DNA from: JAUWKC01 sp035527845
GTDB taxonomy: Bacteria > Planctomycetota > Phycisphaerae > Sedimentisphaerales > Anaerobacaceae
Direction: 5' to 3'
DNA: 64,000 nucleotides
Assembly: GCA_035527845.1 (NCBI GenBank)
Contig: DATKZT010000079.1
Location: 17,362 to 81,361 of the forward strand
Below are positions 37,143 to 45,900 of the stretch, one piece after another. How positions within the stretch are numbered: the stretch's first letter is position 1; each line of letters begins with the position of its first letter. The notes under the pieces are model-generated. The model saw only the letters and a list, made by a program, of their open reading frames with translations, had not been told where the DNA came from and searched no databases. A program made the translations under genes and the position numbers.

Positions 37143-38648
37143 ATGGCTTTCCATTGCAGCCAATGCGGTGTAGTCATTGTGCCAGTAGCCGGGCAAATGT
37201 GTAGGCGCTGCAAGGCGATGGAAGACCACAAAAAGGCACCAAAGGAGGACGTCTCGGCCAAAAAAGAATGTCCACTGTCTACGCTGATCGTCAAGGTAAA
37301 GACCAGCAAGGGCAAGCGGGTTGGCCAAGCCGAAGTGAAAGTATTGAAGGGCACTAAACAGGTCTCGGCCGGTCCGACAAATGATGCTAAGGGCGAATAC
37401 GACACCGGCAAGGTCCTCCAGGCGGACAGTTACACGATCAAGGTGAAGCGTAAATGCCACAAGCCGAAGGAGGCGGAGAAAACCAACGTCCCCCTCGGTG
37501 AGAACGACAAGAAGGAAGTGGAGCTTACGCTTGACCCGTACGAAATCAAGATCACTGCAAAAAAAGCAAGCTACACTGTGGTGGTCGACAAAAGCGGGAA
37601 CGAGGTGCCTGCTCATCCAATCCTTGAGTTTGAGATCACGGGTGGGCCACCTAATCATTTCTTTGATATTCAGTTGTCACGCGATTTGGCCGCCGGGCTT
37701 ACGGGTGGGCCCGGATTGGGTGGCGCCTGGGACGAGAAAGCCTCGCGGGACGACCGTGTAGGCAAAACACTTTTCAGCAGTTGGTCAAATGACGAAAAAC
37801 TTCAGCTGGACCCTAGTGGCAAGACGACGTACAAGATGCCGCTGGAGTGGTGGCGTGATTTGGCCCGCATTACCAGAGACCATTTCGACAAAAAGGATTT
37901 CTACTACCGTGTACTTGCCATGGACGACGACAAATCAGCGCCTTGTGCGCAGTCCGCACCTGACGGCGGCGCCTCCGCACACAAGGTGCAGGTGAAGAAC
38001 AATCTACAGAGTTTTACCTTCACAGATAGCGGGTACACCCAGGCAGGAGACGAGGCGAAAAAAAACGTCCGCTTCGAGTTCACCGTACGCGAGAACGATA
38101 CAGGTGAGATGTACACCTTTGTCCAATGGAAAAAGGGAACCTCAAGAAACTGGTCTGACGACACGAATTGGGAATACAATAAGGTCAAGGATTATCTGCT
38201 CGTACACAAAGCCAACATGCCCGAGTGGTCTATCGACAGGTTAGAGACCAATCCACGATACTGGAATGGCCCCGAGTTTGAAGGTGCTGGAAACAAGACT
38301 GGTTATTGCACAGATAAGCCGAACTTGGTGGTTTGGGATGGGGATGTGGCAGCTTTCAGATGTTACGATTTCGATACTCGAGTGCATTTGAATTTTGAGG
38401 TACCCGCAATTGTTACCGTCACCAAGAAAGAACCGGATCCTTGTCCGAGCGGCGTTTATGATATCGTCATTGGAAAACTTGCCGATCCGCAGCCAGTAAT
38501 CTTAGACCATCATGCATGGAGCTGTCGTATTCTACTCACAAGAAGGCAGGAGGAGGTGAAGCAAAAGTTTTTGCCATGGGTACTGTCCGGATTCAAGAAA
38601 AAATATAGAGACGTCTACGATATGACACACCCAGTTACGTATCCGTGA
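37143..38648 (+). CDS. Candidate T6SS effector with N-terminal zinc ribbon
   Basis: The 501-residue protein is not recognised as a known toxin. Residues 5-23 hold two CxxC pairs (CSQC and CRRC) forming a likely zinc ribbon. Residues about 45-132 look like a carboxypeptidase-regulatory-type beta-sandwich ('LIVKVKTSKGKRVGQAEVKV ... GEYDTGKV'), used in exported proteins as a spacer. The remaining ~360 residues are mixed, aromatic-rich ('PLEWWRDLARITRDHF', 'FVQWKKGTSRNWSDDTNWEY') with no signal peptide or membrane helix. Its place after vgrG, DUF4123 adaptor and the IRxEQ protein, and immediately before a lipoprotein gene, is the standard effector position. The effector role is inferred from context; activity is unknown. 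Confidence 0.6.
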   Translation: MAFHCSQCGVVIVPVAGQMCRRCKAMEDHKKAPKEDVSAKKECPLSTLIVKVKTSKGKRVGQAEVKVLKGTKQVSAGPTNDAKGEYDTGKVLQADSYTIKVKRKCHKPKEAEKTNVPLGENDKKEVELTLDPYEIKITAKKASYTVVVDKSGNEVPAHPILEFEITGGPPNHFFDIQLSRDLAAGLTGGPGLGGAWDEKASRDDRVGKTLFSSWSNDEKLQLDPSGKTTYKMPLEWWRDLARITRDHFDKKDFYYRVLAMDDDKSAPCAQSAPDGGASAHKVQVKNNLQSFTFTDSGYTQAGDEAKKNVRFEFTVRENDTGEMYTFVQWKKGTSRNWSDDTNWEYNKVKDYLLVHKANMPEWSIDRLETNPRYWNGPEFEGAGNKTGYCTDKPNLVVWDGDVAAFRCYDFDTRVHLNFEVPAIVTVTKKEPDPCPSGVYDIVIGKLADPQPVILDHHAWSCRILLTRRQEEVKQKFLPWVLSGFKKKYRDVYDMTHPVTYP

Positions 38649-38656
38649 GGATTGAC

Positions 38657-39592
38657 ATGAGGGTCAACATATTGCATATAGATTGGATGGCATTGCGATG
38701 GGCGTTAGTCGCTATATCGCTTTACGCGGCACTCACAGGGTGCCAATATTATGGAGAAGAGCTTATGAACCAAGAAACAAAGACCAAATTGCTTCACGAT
38801 GCCATCGACCCACAAAAAGAGTTGTGGCTTCGGCTTCGTGCTATGGAAGAACTCGGGGCGTCCCACGACAGGACACTTGTGCCTGATCTCAAGGCCTTGC
38901 TGAATAGAATGCGCCCTCCCCACGAGGAGATTGAGAACTGGGATCCCCGAGGCGCCGAGCGAGTCTTGGATTTGCACATCATCCAAGCACTCGGCACTCT
39001 CGGAGATTACTCAGAAATCCATCGTGTCGGCGAACTGGTAAGGGATGCTGGGACAACGTTGCAGGGGCCATACGACGAGTTGGAAAACGCTGTATCAACC
39101 ATCCTCGCTCTCGGGCGAGTCGAGCCTGTTGCTGATTTGATTCGTCTTACCTCTAGCAATGCCCCATTGGTTCTGGCAAATGGGGTAAGGACCTTGAACC
39201 TGATCAAGCTGCCCGAGCCGGCGGTGGCGGGTCGAGTCGATGCCGTCCCCCACCTTTCCGAGACTGTTACGTTCGAGATCAACCGGCTTCGGGAGGAGGT
39301 CGAGACCATCGAGAGGCTCGCCAGCGGGAGCATTGTCCTGTCCAAAGGTACAAGAAAATTCCTTCAGGCCAACGACTACGATCGTGGCACAGTCAAACGC
39401 GAAGGCGTCAAGCTGGCGAATGTGGTTCAGGAAGACCTGGACATGCTGGGTTTGTGCTATTATGTCCACGGTGGAAAAGTTGTGGTCTGCACCTACGAGG
39501 AAGCAGGCCAGCGATGGCCCAGGTGGTGGAAAATCTACGGTAGTAGCCTCGCTTATAGTGAGAAGGCCAAATGTTTCATCCTTCGTCGATAG
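38657..39592 (+). CDS. Lipoprotein with HEAT-like repeats, candidate immunity protein
   Basis: The 311-residue protein has a lipoprotein signal ending in the lipobox AALTGC, so it should be anchored in a membrane facing the periplasm. The region after the signal, 'KELWLRLRAMEELGASHDRTLVPDLKALL' and 'LDLHIIQALGTLGDYSEIHRVGELV', resembles HEAT-like helical repeats. A C-terminal domain follows. ATG 38657 is preferred because GAGGA lies six bases upstream; a GTG at 38645 overlaps the previous stop. Tight spacing after the candidate effector and an envelope location fit an immunity protein for an effector acting in the periplasm; this is inference. Confidence 0.6.
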   Translation: MRVNILHIDWMALRWALVAISLYAALTGCQYYGEELMNQETKTKLLHDAIDPQKELWLRLRAMEELGASHDRTLVPDLKALLNRMRPPHEEIENWDPRGAERVLDLHIIQALGTLGDYSEIHRVGELVRDAGTTLQGPYDELENAVSTILALGRVEPVADLIRLTSSNAPLVLANGVRTLNLIKLPEPAVAGRVDAVPHLSETVTFEINRLREEVETIERLASGSIVLSKGTRKFLQANDYDRGTVKREGVKLANVVQEDLDMLGLCYYVHGGKVVVCTYEEAGQRWPRWWKIYGSSLAYSEKAKCFILRR

Positions 39593-39669
39593 TAACCGCG
39601 CTGGACATGCAGAATGTGGGATGGCCAACTCACTCAATGAACGATGCAATCACCGTTTCGAAAAGGCAT

Positions 39670-39698
39670 TTGTCAAGATGATATGTTTTTGATATAAT
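39670..39698 (+). promoter_or_regulatory. Promoter ahead of the PAAR gene
   Basis: TTGTCA (39670-39675) and a perfect TATAAT (39693-39698) are 17 bases apart, 45 bases before ATG 39744. This suggests that the PAAR gene can be transcribed apart from the effector cassette. Confidence 0.5.
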
Positions 39699-39743
39699 CT
39701 GTATTGGTCCTGAATACTATTACAAATAACTGGAGAATCTGAG

Positions 39744-40043
39744 ATGCCTCCGGCAGCAAGAGTAGGTGATATGCACACGTGCCCGATGCAGACGCCGGCT
39801 GTGGTGCCGATCCCTCATGTGGGGGGTCCCATCCTGCCGCCCGGCTGCCCGACCGTCCTTATCGGCTTCATGCCTGCTGCCCGTATCAGCGATATGGCGA
39901 CCTGCGTGGGCCCGCCGGACGTGATAGTCAAAGGGTCAGCCACGGTAATGATTGGAATGATGCCAGCAGCACGCATCGGCGACAACACCGCCCACGGCGG
40001 CGTCATCGTGGTCGGCTGCCCCACCGTCATGATCGGCGGATGA
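39744..40043 (+). CDS. PAAR-repeat spike-tip protein
   Basis: The 99-residue protein is a stand-alone PAAR protein that caps the VgrG trimer. It starts 'MPPAARVGDMHTCP', contains the PAAR triplet 'MPAARISDMATC' and 'MPAARIGDNTAHGG', and ends 'VIVVGCPTVMIGG'. Histidine and cysteine residues typical of the zinc site at the tip are present. No effector domain is fused. GGAG lies upstream of ATG 39744. Confidence 0.95.
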   Translation: MPPAARVGDMHTCPMQTPAVVPIPHVGGPILPPGCPTVLIGFMPAARISDMATCVGPPDVIVKGSATVMIGMMPAARIGDNTAHGGVIVVGCPTVMIGG

Positions 40044-40184
40044 CACCGGTTTGTCCGAGGGGCCGGACCGCTGCCAGCCTTAACTCATCCGTTCACCGCT
40101 GCCGGCAGCCACAACCTGCCTCAATAGTAAGTTACCTTCGTCCATAATCCATCGCCGCAAAGATGCTTTGTCCCAATATTTTGT

Positions 40185-40212
40185 TTGACAGCATAGGGTT
40201 AACCATTAGAAT
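40185..40212 (+). promoter_or_regulatory. Promoter for the kinase-like/lipoprotein/PpkA-like genes
   Basis: TTGACA (40185-40190) and TAGAAT (40207-40212) are 16 bases apart, about 100 bases before ATG 40314. Both boxes match the consensus well. Confidence 0.5.
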
Positions 40213-40313
40213 CAGCCCTCAATAGTCTTTAACGACGTTTGCAGACAGAGTGGTTAGCAGAGCATTGTACAAGACAGATGTGTTTGCTAAATCGTTATTG
40301 AGGTAAGTGGCCC

Positions 40314-42278
40314 ATGTTATCTTCCAGCACAAACAGCGGAGTTGCAACCTTGCCGGACGGCTACATTGCTATCGCCATTTCCGACAATCAGAAACCCGCG
40401 ACATTGAAGATTTCTGTTCTGGTCAGACTTGAGCCCGACCCTGTCGGCGGCCATCTCGTGGTGCTCCATGATACTACCGACGCCAAAGTATTGCTCGGAT
40501 GTATCATTGACCAGGCCGAACGCGTTCACGAATGGATCGAGCTGTGGATTCAGAATACCGAAGCGCTTATTAACACGGCATCGGCGGCTCGCCAATCCCT
40601 CTCAAATGCCATGCTCGATGATCGCTGGCATCGACAATGTCGGGCCTTCGAGCACCTCGATGAAGCAGCACTCATAAAGACGGGGTGGGAGACCGAAAAC
40701 CCGCTGCCGACGTTCCTTGACCTTGCTGCGCGTTGTCCGGTCCATCCGGTAGATGCCGATTCTAAAAGCCCCTGGAAGCTCTGTGTCGATGAAGCCTTGC
40801 TCGCACAAAAGGAACTGCCAGGCTATGCCACTTCGCTGCATCGCTACTTATATCTGCCGGCGTCAGGTGCACAGTCACCGTTGGTCCCTCTTACACCACA
40901 GGCGCCGGCGAATGCTTCCACAAAACAACTGTCCGAAATTCTTGGCGATTCCGCCCATTTGGTTCCATTCAATCCGGCAGCAGGCCTGATGTTGGTGAAG
41001 AAACATGCTCCGATTCCATTGGAGACCTTCATTGACATCTTGAGCGGAGCCGCATGGGACGGGCTGAAGCATGGAAGGGCCGTCCTTGACCTCGGTGGGC
41101 AAGTGAATGGATTAAGAAAGGACCAAACAACATGGACGGCTGAAGGTCGCTTACTGCTTGAAGCACAGGGTCGATGCGGACGATTGGTTGAAACGTTTTA
41201 CTTGAAGCTTCGTTTACTGGCGGATATTGTATCATCAGTGCATGCTATGGTCCGCCATCTCCAGCGGCCCCTTCTAAATATCGGCCCCGACCATTGGCAG
41301 GTCAGGCTTGGCGAACCGGGACACGGGCTGCCTTTTCTGTGGACGGCCAAGCCCGTGCTCACCGACGCCGGCGACGCCATTCCGCTGGCCATAGAAAAGA
41401 GCGACCTGAAGTACTATTTGCCGGCGCTTGGCAGCGGAACGTCTGTCTATCGGCCGCTGGTTACTTCGCTGCCGGCCAAAGGACGAGCATCAACACGTAT
41501 ACGCCGCGTCCTGACCGATCCCGGCGGCGCCACTATCGTCGAAGGTACCTTTACTACCCACGAGCGACTCGACGCAGGCAGTCACGACCTGGTCTGGTTT
41601 CGACTTAATCTCGCAGGCGCGGGTGCGAACCTTTATGCTCATATCGAGGCAGATTCGGCCATGGCTGCCGCCGAATGGAGATTCAGAACGGTAGCTCAGA
41701 CTTTCAATGATGCGGAGGTCTCCGCACTGCACGCCGCCGAAGGAGTGCCAATGGCAGAAATACCGTTTGAAATCATACCGCTGCTGAGCACTCCCTGTGA
41801 CCTTTACTCCCTCGCTGTTATGGCGCTCAGGGTCCTCCTCGTCGACAAAACGAACAGTCTGCCTGTGGTGCTCGATGAAACCTTGAGCCTCGCGCGCCAG
41901 CTTGCAGCGGATTACGACGACTCGTACCAACTGCATGAGCGAATAAGCAATACGTTCAACCAGGACCCTCGATGGCTTGAATCGTTGGGCCCACACCATT
42001 TGATCTTTGATGAACTGCCATCCGAGCAGGCGCTGGGTTTAATTCCCCCCGAACTATGGTGGAAAACGCTCGCCGTGATCGTACGCATGTTCCCGGGATT
42101 GGGCCCTGACAGCCAGTGTAAAGACTACGGCCATGCTCAGCAGGGAGGGCTGCACAAAGTCTTCGAACAGGCAATCGCCGATTTGGACCTTCTTATATTG
42201 ATGGCTCGCGGCCTCATTTTTGCAGACTGGGAATCCAACGCGGAAGTTTCCGATGTTATTCAAAGGTATCTTGTGTAG
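40314..42278 (+). CDS. T6SS-linked protein with highly degenerate kinase-like region
   Basis: The 654-residue protein has no clear family at first glance. Residues about 290-345 ('LKLRLLADIVSSVHAMVRHLQRPLLNIGPDHWQVRLG') sit where a kinase would have its alpha-E helix and catalytic loop ('H.D.kp.Nil'), but the HRD aspartate is absent. Near residue 494, 'STPCDLYSLAVMALRVLL' closely resembles the kinase alpha-F segment ('s.D.YSlGvll.elL'). No glycine-rich loop or VAIK lysine is seen. I infer a pseudokinase-derived scaffold, perhaps related to the PpkA-like protein two genes downstream. No membrane segment is visible. An alternative is a lineage-specific T6SS protein with chance resemblance. Confidence 0.45.
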   Translation: MLSSSTNSGVATLPDGYIAIAISDNQKPATLKISVLVRLEPDPVGGHLVVLHDTTDAKVLLGCIIDQAERVHEWIELWIQNTEALINTASAARQSLSNAMLDDRWHRQCRAFEHLDEAALIKTGWETENPLPTFLDLAARCPVHPVDADSKSPWKLCVDEALLAQKELPGYATSLHRYLYLPASGAQSPLVPLTPQAPANASTKQLSEILGDSAHLVPFNPAAGLMLVKKHAPIPLETFIDILSGAAWDGLKHGRAVLDLGGQVNGLRKDQTTWTAEGRLLLEAQGRCGRLVETFYLKLRLLADIVSSVHAMVRHLQRPLLNIGPDHWQVRLGEPGHGLPFLWTAKPVLTDAGDAIPLAIEKSDLKYYLPALGSGTSVYRPLVTSLPAKGRASTRIRRVLTDPGGATIVEGTFTTHERLDAGSHDLVWFRLNLAGAGANLYAHIEADSAMAAAEWRFRTVAQTFNDAEVSALHAAEGVPMAEIPFEIIPLLSTPCDLYSLAVMALRVLLVDKTNSLPVVLDETLSLARQLAADYDDSYQLHERISNTFNQDPRWLESLGPHHLIFDELPSEQALGLIPPELWWKTLAVIVRMFPGLGPDSQCKDYGHAQQGGLHKVFEQAIADLDLLILMARGLIFADWESNAEVSDVIQRYLV

Positions 42279-42372
42279 ATAAATGTTCGGAGCAGGCAAA
42301 CCGTAACTGAATAGCTCTGAAAAATCGGAGGATTCGTGACAAACGATTGTCAGAGGTAGTAAGGAGTTGACA

Positions 42373-42906
42373 ATGAAAACAGGATTGTTGAAAGGCCAAA
42401 TCTGTGGATTGCTTTTGGTGGTTCTGCCCACGGCAGGATGTTCTCGGGTTGCTAACGTGATGGTAACTCGGGTTGTCACCGTGACCGCCGCGGAAGATAT
42501 TTGCAGGAAATCCGTAGAGGTCCACCTGGTCGCAGTCAACAGGTTTGAGAAAGACCAGTGGGAAGGCATGTCAATGACAAAGTACTGGGAACCTGAAAAC
42601 AGACTGCGACAGAGTGCAAAAGAATATACATACGTGGTCCACTTCGGACAGGGCCCCTGCGAGAACGTGATCGGTAAAAAAGACCCGATTCGACGCGTGT
42701 GGAAGGCACGCAAAGCTGAGTACCTGCTCATTTTGGCCGACCTGCCCGGCATATTCCCCGATCTGCCGGGAAACGCAGATGCCAGACGCCTGCGACTGCC
42801 GGCCCCCGACTCTGCATGTTGGGGCTGGCGCCAAACCAAAATCAATATCGGCATTGAAGGCAGCAGTGTCGTTCCTCTGACCATTCCCGATTCGAAATGT
42901 GACTGA
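42373..42906 (+). CDS. Small lipoprotein, possibly TssJ-like
   Basis: The 177-residue protein has a short signal with lipobox LPTAGC, so it is a lipoprotein. The mature part is beta-rich: 'SVEVHLVAVNRFEKDQWEGMSMTKYW' recalls the TssJ opening ('v.v.v..l.....F..ad...l'), and 'RKAEYLLILADLPG' recalls its later 'a..l.v.a.f'. TssJ anchors the TssM periplasmic domain to the outer membrane, and no other TssJ candidate appears in the window. AAGGAG six bases before ATG 42373 supports the start. The next gene starts 38 bases downstream. The TssJ assignment is a structural guess; a PpkA-associated lipoprotein is an alternative. Confidence 0.5.
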   Translation: MKTGLLKGQICGLLLVVLPTAGCSRVANVMVTRVVTVTAAEDICRKSVEVHLVAVNRFEKDQWEGMSMTKYWEPENRLRQSAKEYTYVVHFGQGPCENVIGKKDPIRRVWKARKAEYLLILADLPGIFPDLPGNADARRLRLPAPDSACWGWRQTKINIGIEGSSVVPLTIPDSKCD

Positions 42907-42944
42907 GATCTGACACTCTTGAGTGTGAATAAGGCAGGTAATGA

Positions 42945-45900
42945 ATGGCAAGCTTTGGCCGGTACCAGACCCTTCGTGAGCTTCACCGCGGGGCGTATAC
43001 GATTGTCTACAGCGGCCAAGACGCAGCAGGTTCCGGCGAGAAGTTCTGCATAAAGGTTTTCCAGCCGTCGGCTTTGTTGCTGGATAGGGACCAGGCGGAG
43101 GCCGAGATCCGTTCATTTCTCGCAAGTGCTCAGGTTCAACAGAAGGTTGCCGACGCGGGTGCGGAGCACTGGGCGCCAATCTACCAGCGAGGATCGACCA
43201 CCCACGGGGCATTCTACGTATCGGACAAGTATGACCGTTCACTTCAGCAGCTTATTGATGGTCGTGTCAGGCTCAGCAGCTCCGCCCTGTGTGCTATTGT
43301 TGAGTCCGTTGTAGAAGGTCTGACAGAGTTGAAACGAGCTGCCGGGCGACCGCACGGGAACTTGAAGGCCGCCAATGTGCTAATGGCTGCTGCTGAGGAC
43401 GTTACGCAGGCCCAAATAGTATTGTCCGACCCCTTGTCGGATGAATACATCGATGTGAAGGGGCACTGGGACGCGGACTTGCGAGCCATTGGGCAGTTCG
43501 TTTATGAGCTTGTATTTCACCGACCTCCGCCTGCGGTGGACGGCTGGCAGGCGCCTGAATCAAAAGAGTGGTCCAGGCTTGGAAAGCAGTCAAATGCGTG
43601 GAGAAATCTGTGCAATCGGCTGTTGAATGCCCATCTGAGCCCCGGAGCCATTACTCTTGAGTTCCTCTCAGAAGAACTGGGCCGGTTGAAGGAGGCAAGG
43701 CCGGCTCTGCCGCCTCGTTATCTGATTGTCGCGGGGACTGTAATCGCAGCCTGTGTCGCTGCCTTGGTTGTGCTCTTGTGGCCTGGCCCCCCGCCCGAAA
43801 AAGCCGAGTGGGGGAATTTGTGCGCCGAGTACACGGCATGGGTAAAGGGTCTCTACAAGGATCTGGGCCTTCCAAAAGGCAACTCGCGAGCGCAGGCATG
43901 GTACAAGGACGTTGGCCTGAAAGAATTAACGGAAAAGATAAAAACCGCCTCCTATCCTTATAAAGTGGTGGTCGAGCGGGGCAGCGCGGACGTTTCCGAA
44001 ATAGTAGATCACCCCGAATACGCCCAGCAGAAAGAGACGCAAAAAGCCCTGAAGGCGGTCGAAGATATCAGGAGTTTCTTCGACGCGAACTCCCCCGGCG
44101 CGTGGTCCCTTATCAAAGACATACAGAATGCGGCAGGTACCTTCGCGCAGCGCGGTTGGCAAGGCCCTGCGGCATATTTGCGAGACCTGGCCGGCGGGCT
44201 AAAACCGGAAGAAAACACGCCGATCGCCCAAAGCGTTGACAAAATCCTTGAATTCAACGAGAAAAAGATACTGGCCAAAACCAATAACGCAATGGAGGAA
44301 ATCAGGAAATATCAGCAAGTGATAGCCGCATCGGGTGACCCCATCCTCGCAAAGTTTGACGATGATTACGTGGCTGCACAGGCGGCCTCCGCATCGGGTG
44401 ACGCCGGCGAACAGAGCATCAGTACGCTCTGCGAAAGACTCGACGAAATGGTGGATTTGAGCCGAAAACTCGCCGGATTCGTTGAGGATGACTGGCAGAA
44501 GAAGGTCGATCGAGAAGCTTTCTTGCATGAGCACAAAGATGATACTGCAACGGTCCTGAGCAAAGATGCTTTCGACAAAAGACTCAGTGACATTAGGGAA
44601 TATTACTACCTGCGTCCGGACCCGCGTGAAGGTCTTTTCAAACTGATTGACCAGATTGACGGTTATATCAGGGAGGCGCAGATCTCCAATCCGCAGGAGG
44701 CGGCCGCCTGTGCCAAAGACCTGAATCATCTGCGTCAGGGAATCGAAGAACTGAGAGCAATCCCGGGTATTGAAAGATACCGCGATGAGATCGCTAAAAA
44801 GATTGACGGCTATAAGGCCGAACTTGCAAAGACGCGGCTCGAAGAGAGAGCCTTGAACGCAAGGGAGACCGCCGAAGACTACTCGAATCGCATCAAGAAA
44901 GCCGTCTCTATAGCAAAATCTGAAAGAATCAACCAGGAATGGATTTCGTTGAGAGATAAACTGCTCGGCGAGCATCCATTGTCTCAGGTCGGCGGGAATC
45001 TGCAGTTGTATGCACAGTTACGGCGCAGAATGGATAACACACGCGATAACCTTGTCAGATTGGACCGGGAGCTGCAGGAACAATTGCCTTCGCAAAGCGG
45101 CATGACGCTGACAAAGAAAACCTGGAACGGAGAATTCAGGAAAGTCTACGATGAGGGCAGAAGAGAACAGATAAATGGCATCGTCAAAGCTATTCCATTG
45201 AGAAACGAAATTCCGGATATCAACGACGCGGCTTTCACGGCATTTCGGCTCGGTCAATTCGCCGGGTTCGAGCGTTGGCGTGCAGACCTCGGCGGGATTC
45301 TTGCCGCGTTTAACGAAATCGAAGACGGACTCAATGCCTGCTATCTTTTTGACGACGAACTGCCGGAGAACCGCGCCACCGTTCGGTCCCTTTGGGGTAA
45401 GTGGAAAGGCGCCGACCTCATTAAGCAGCCGAAAATCAGCAGTGCGCTGGCGGAATTGGTGAGCAGGCTGCAAATCCTTGAGGCGATCGAGAACGAAAAG
45501 GACAGCCGGAAACTCGCGGATATTGCGCAACAGACCGGCCTTAAGGCCGAGGCGGTTTACGCGGCATGGACAGCACTGGGTAGACTTTCCTGGCCGAGTA
45601 AATATGAAGACCTTAAAAACGACAGGAGTATTCGAGATCGTATCAGGACAGAATTCGAAAACATCAGCCGCGAGAACGCAGAACGCGGACTCTTTCTGCT
45701 CAAAGTGCTTGTCGGCGCCGGTCTCAAACGCGAGATGGATTTTGTCGAAAAGAAGCGTGCCGAAGACAAAGTACTTGGCCGACTGGTCAAGTACGCCGGG
45801 CAGATGAACTGCGTCGACGCCTTGGGTGACTGCCAGAACCTTGAAGCCCGCGCCAAGGACCTCGCGGACTTTCTGGCGGGCCAGGACTGGCAGACCGACA

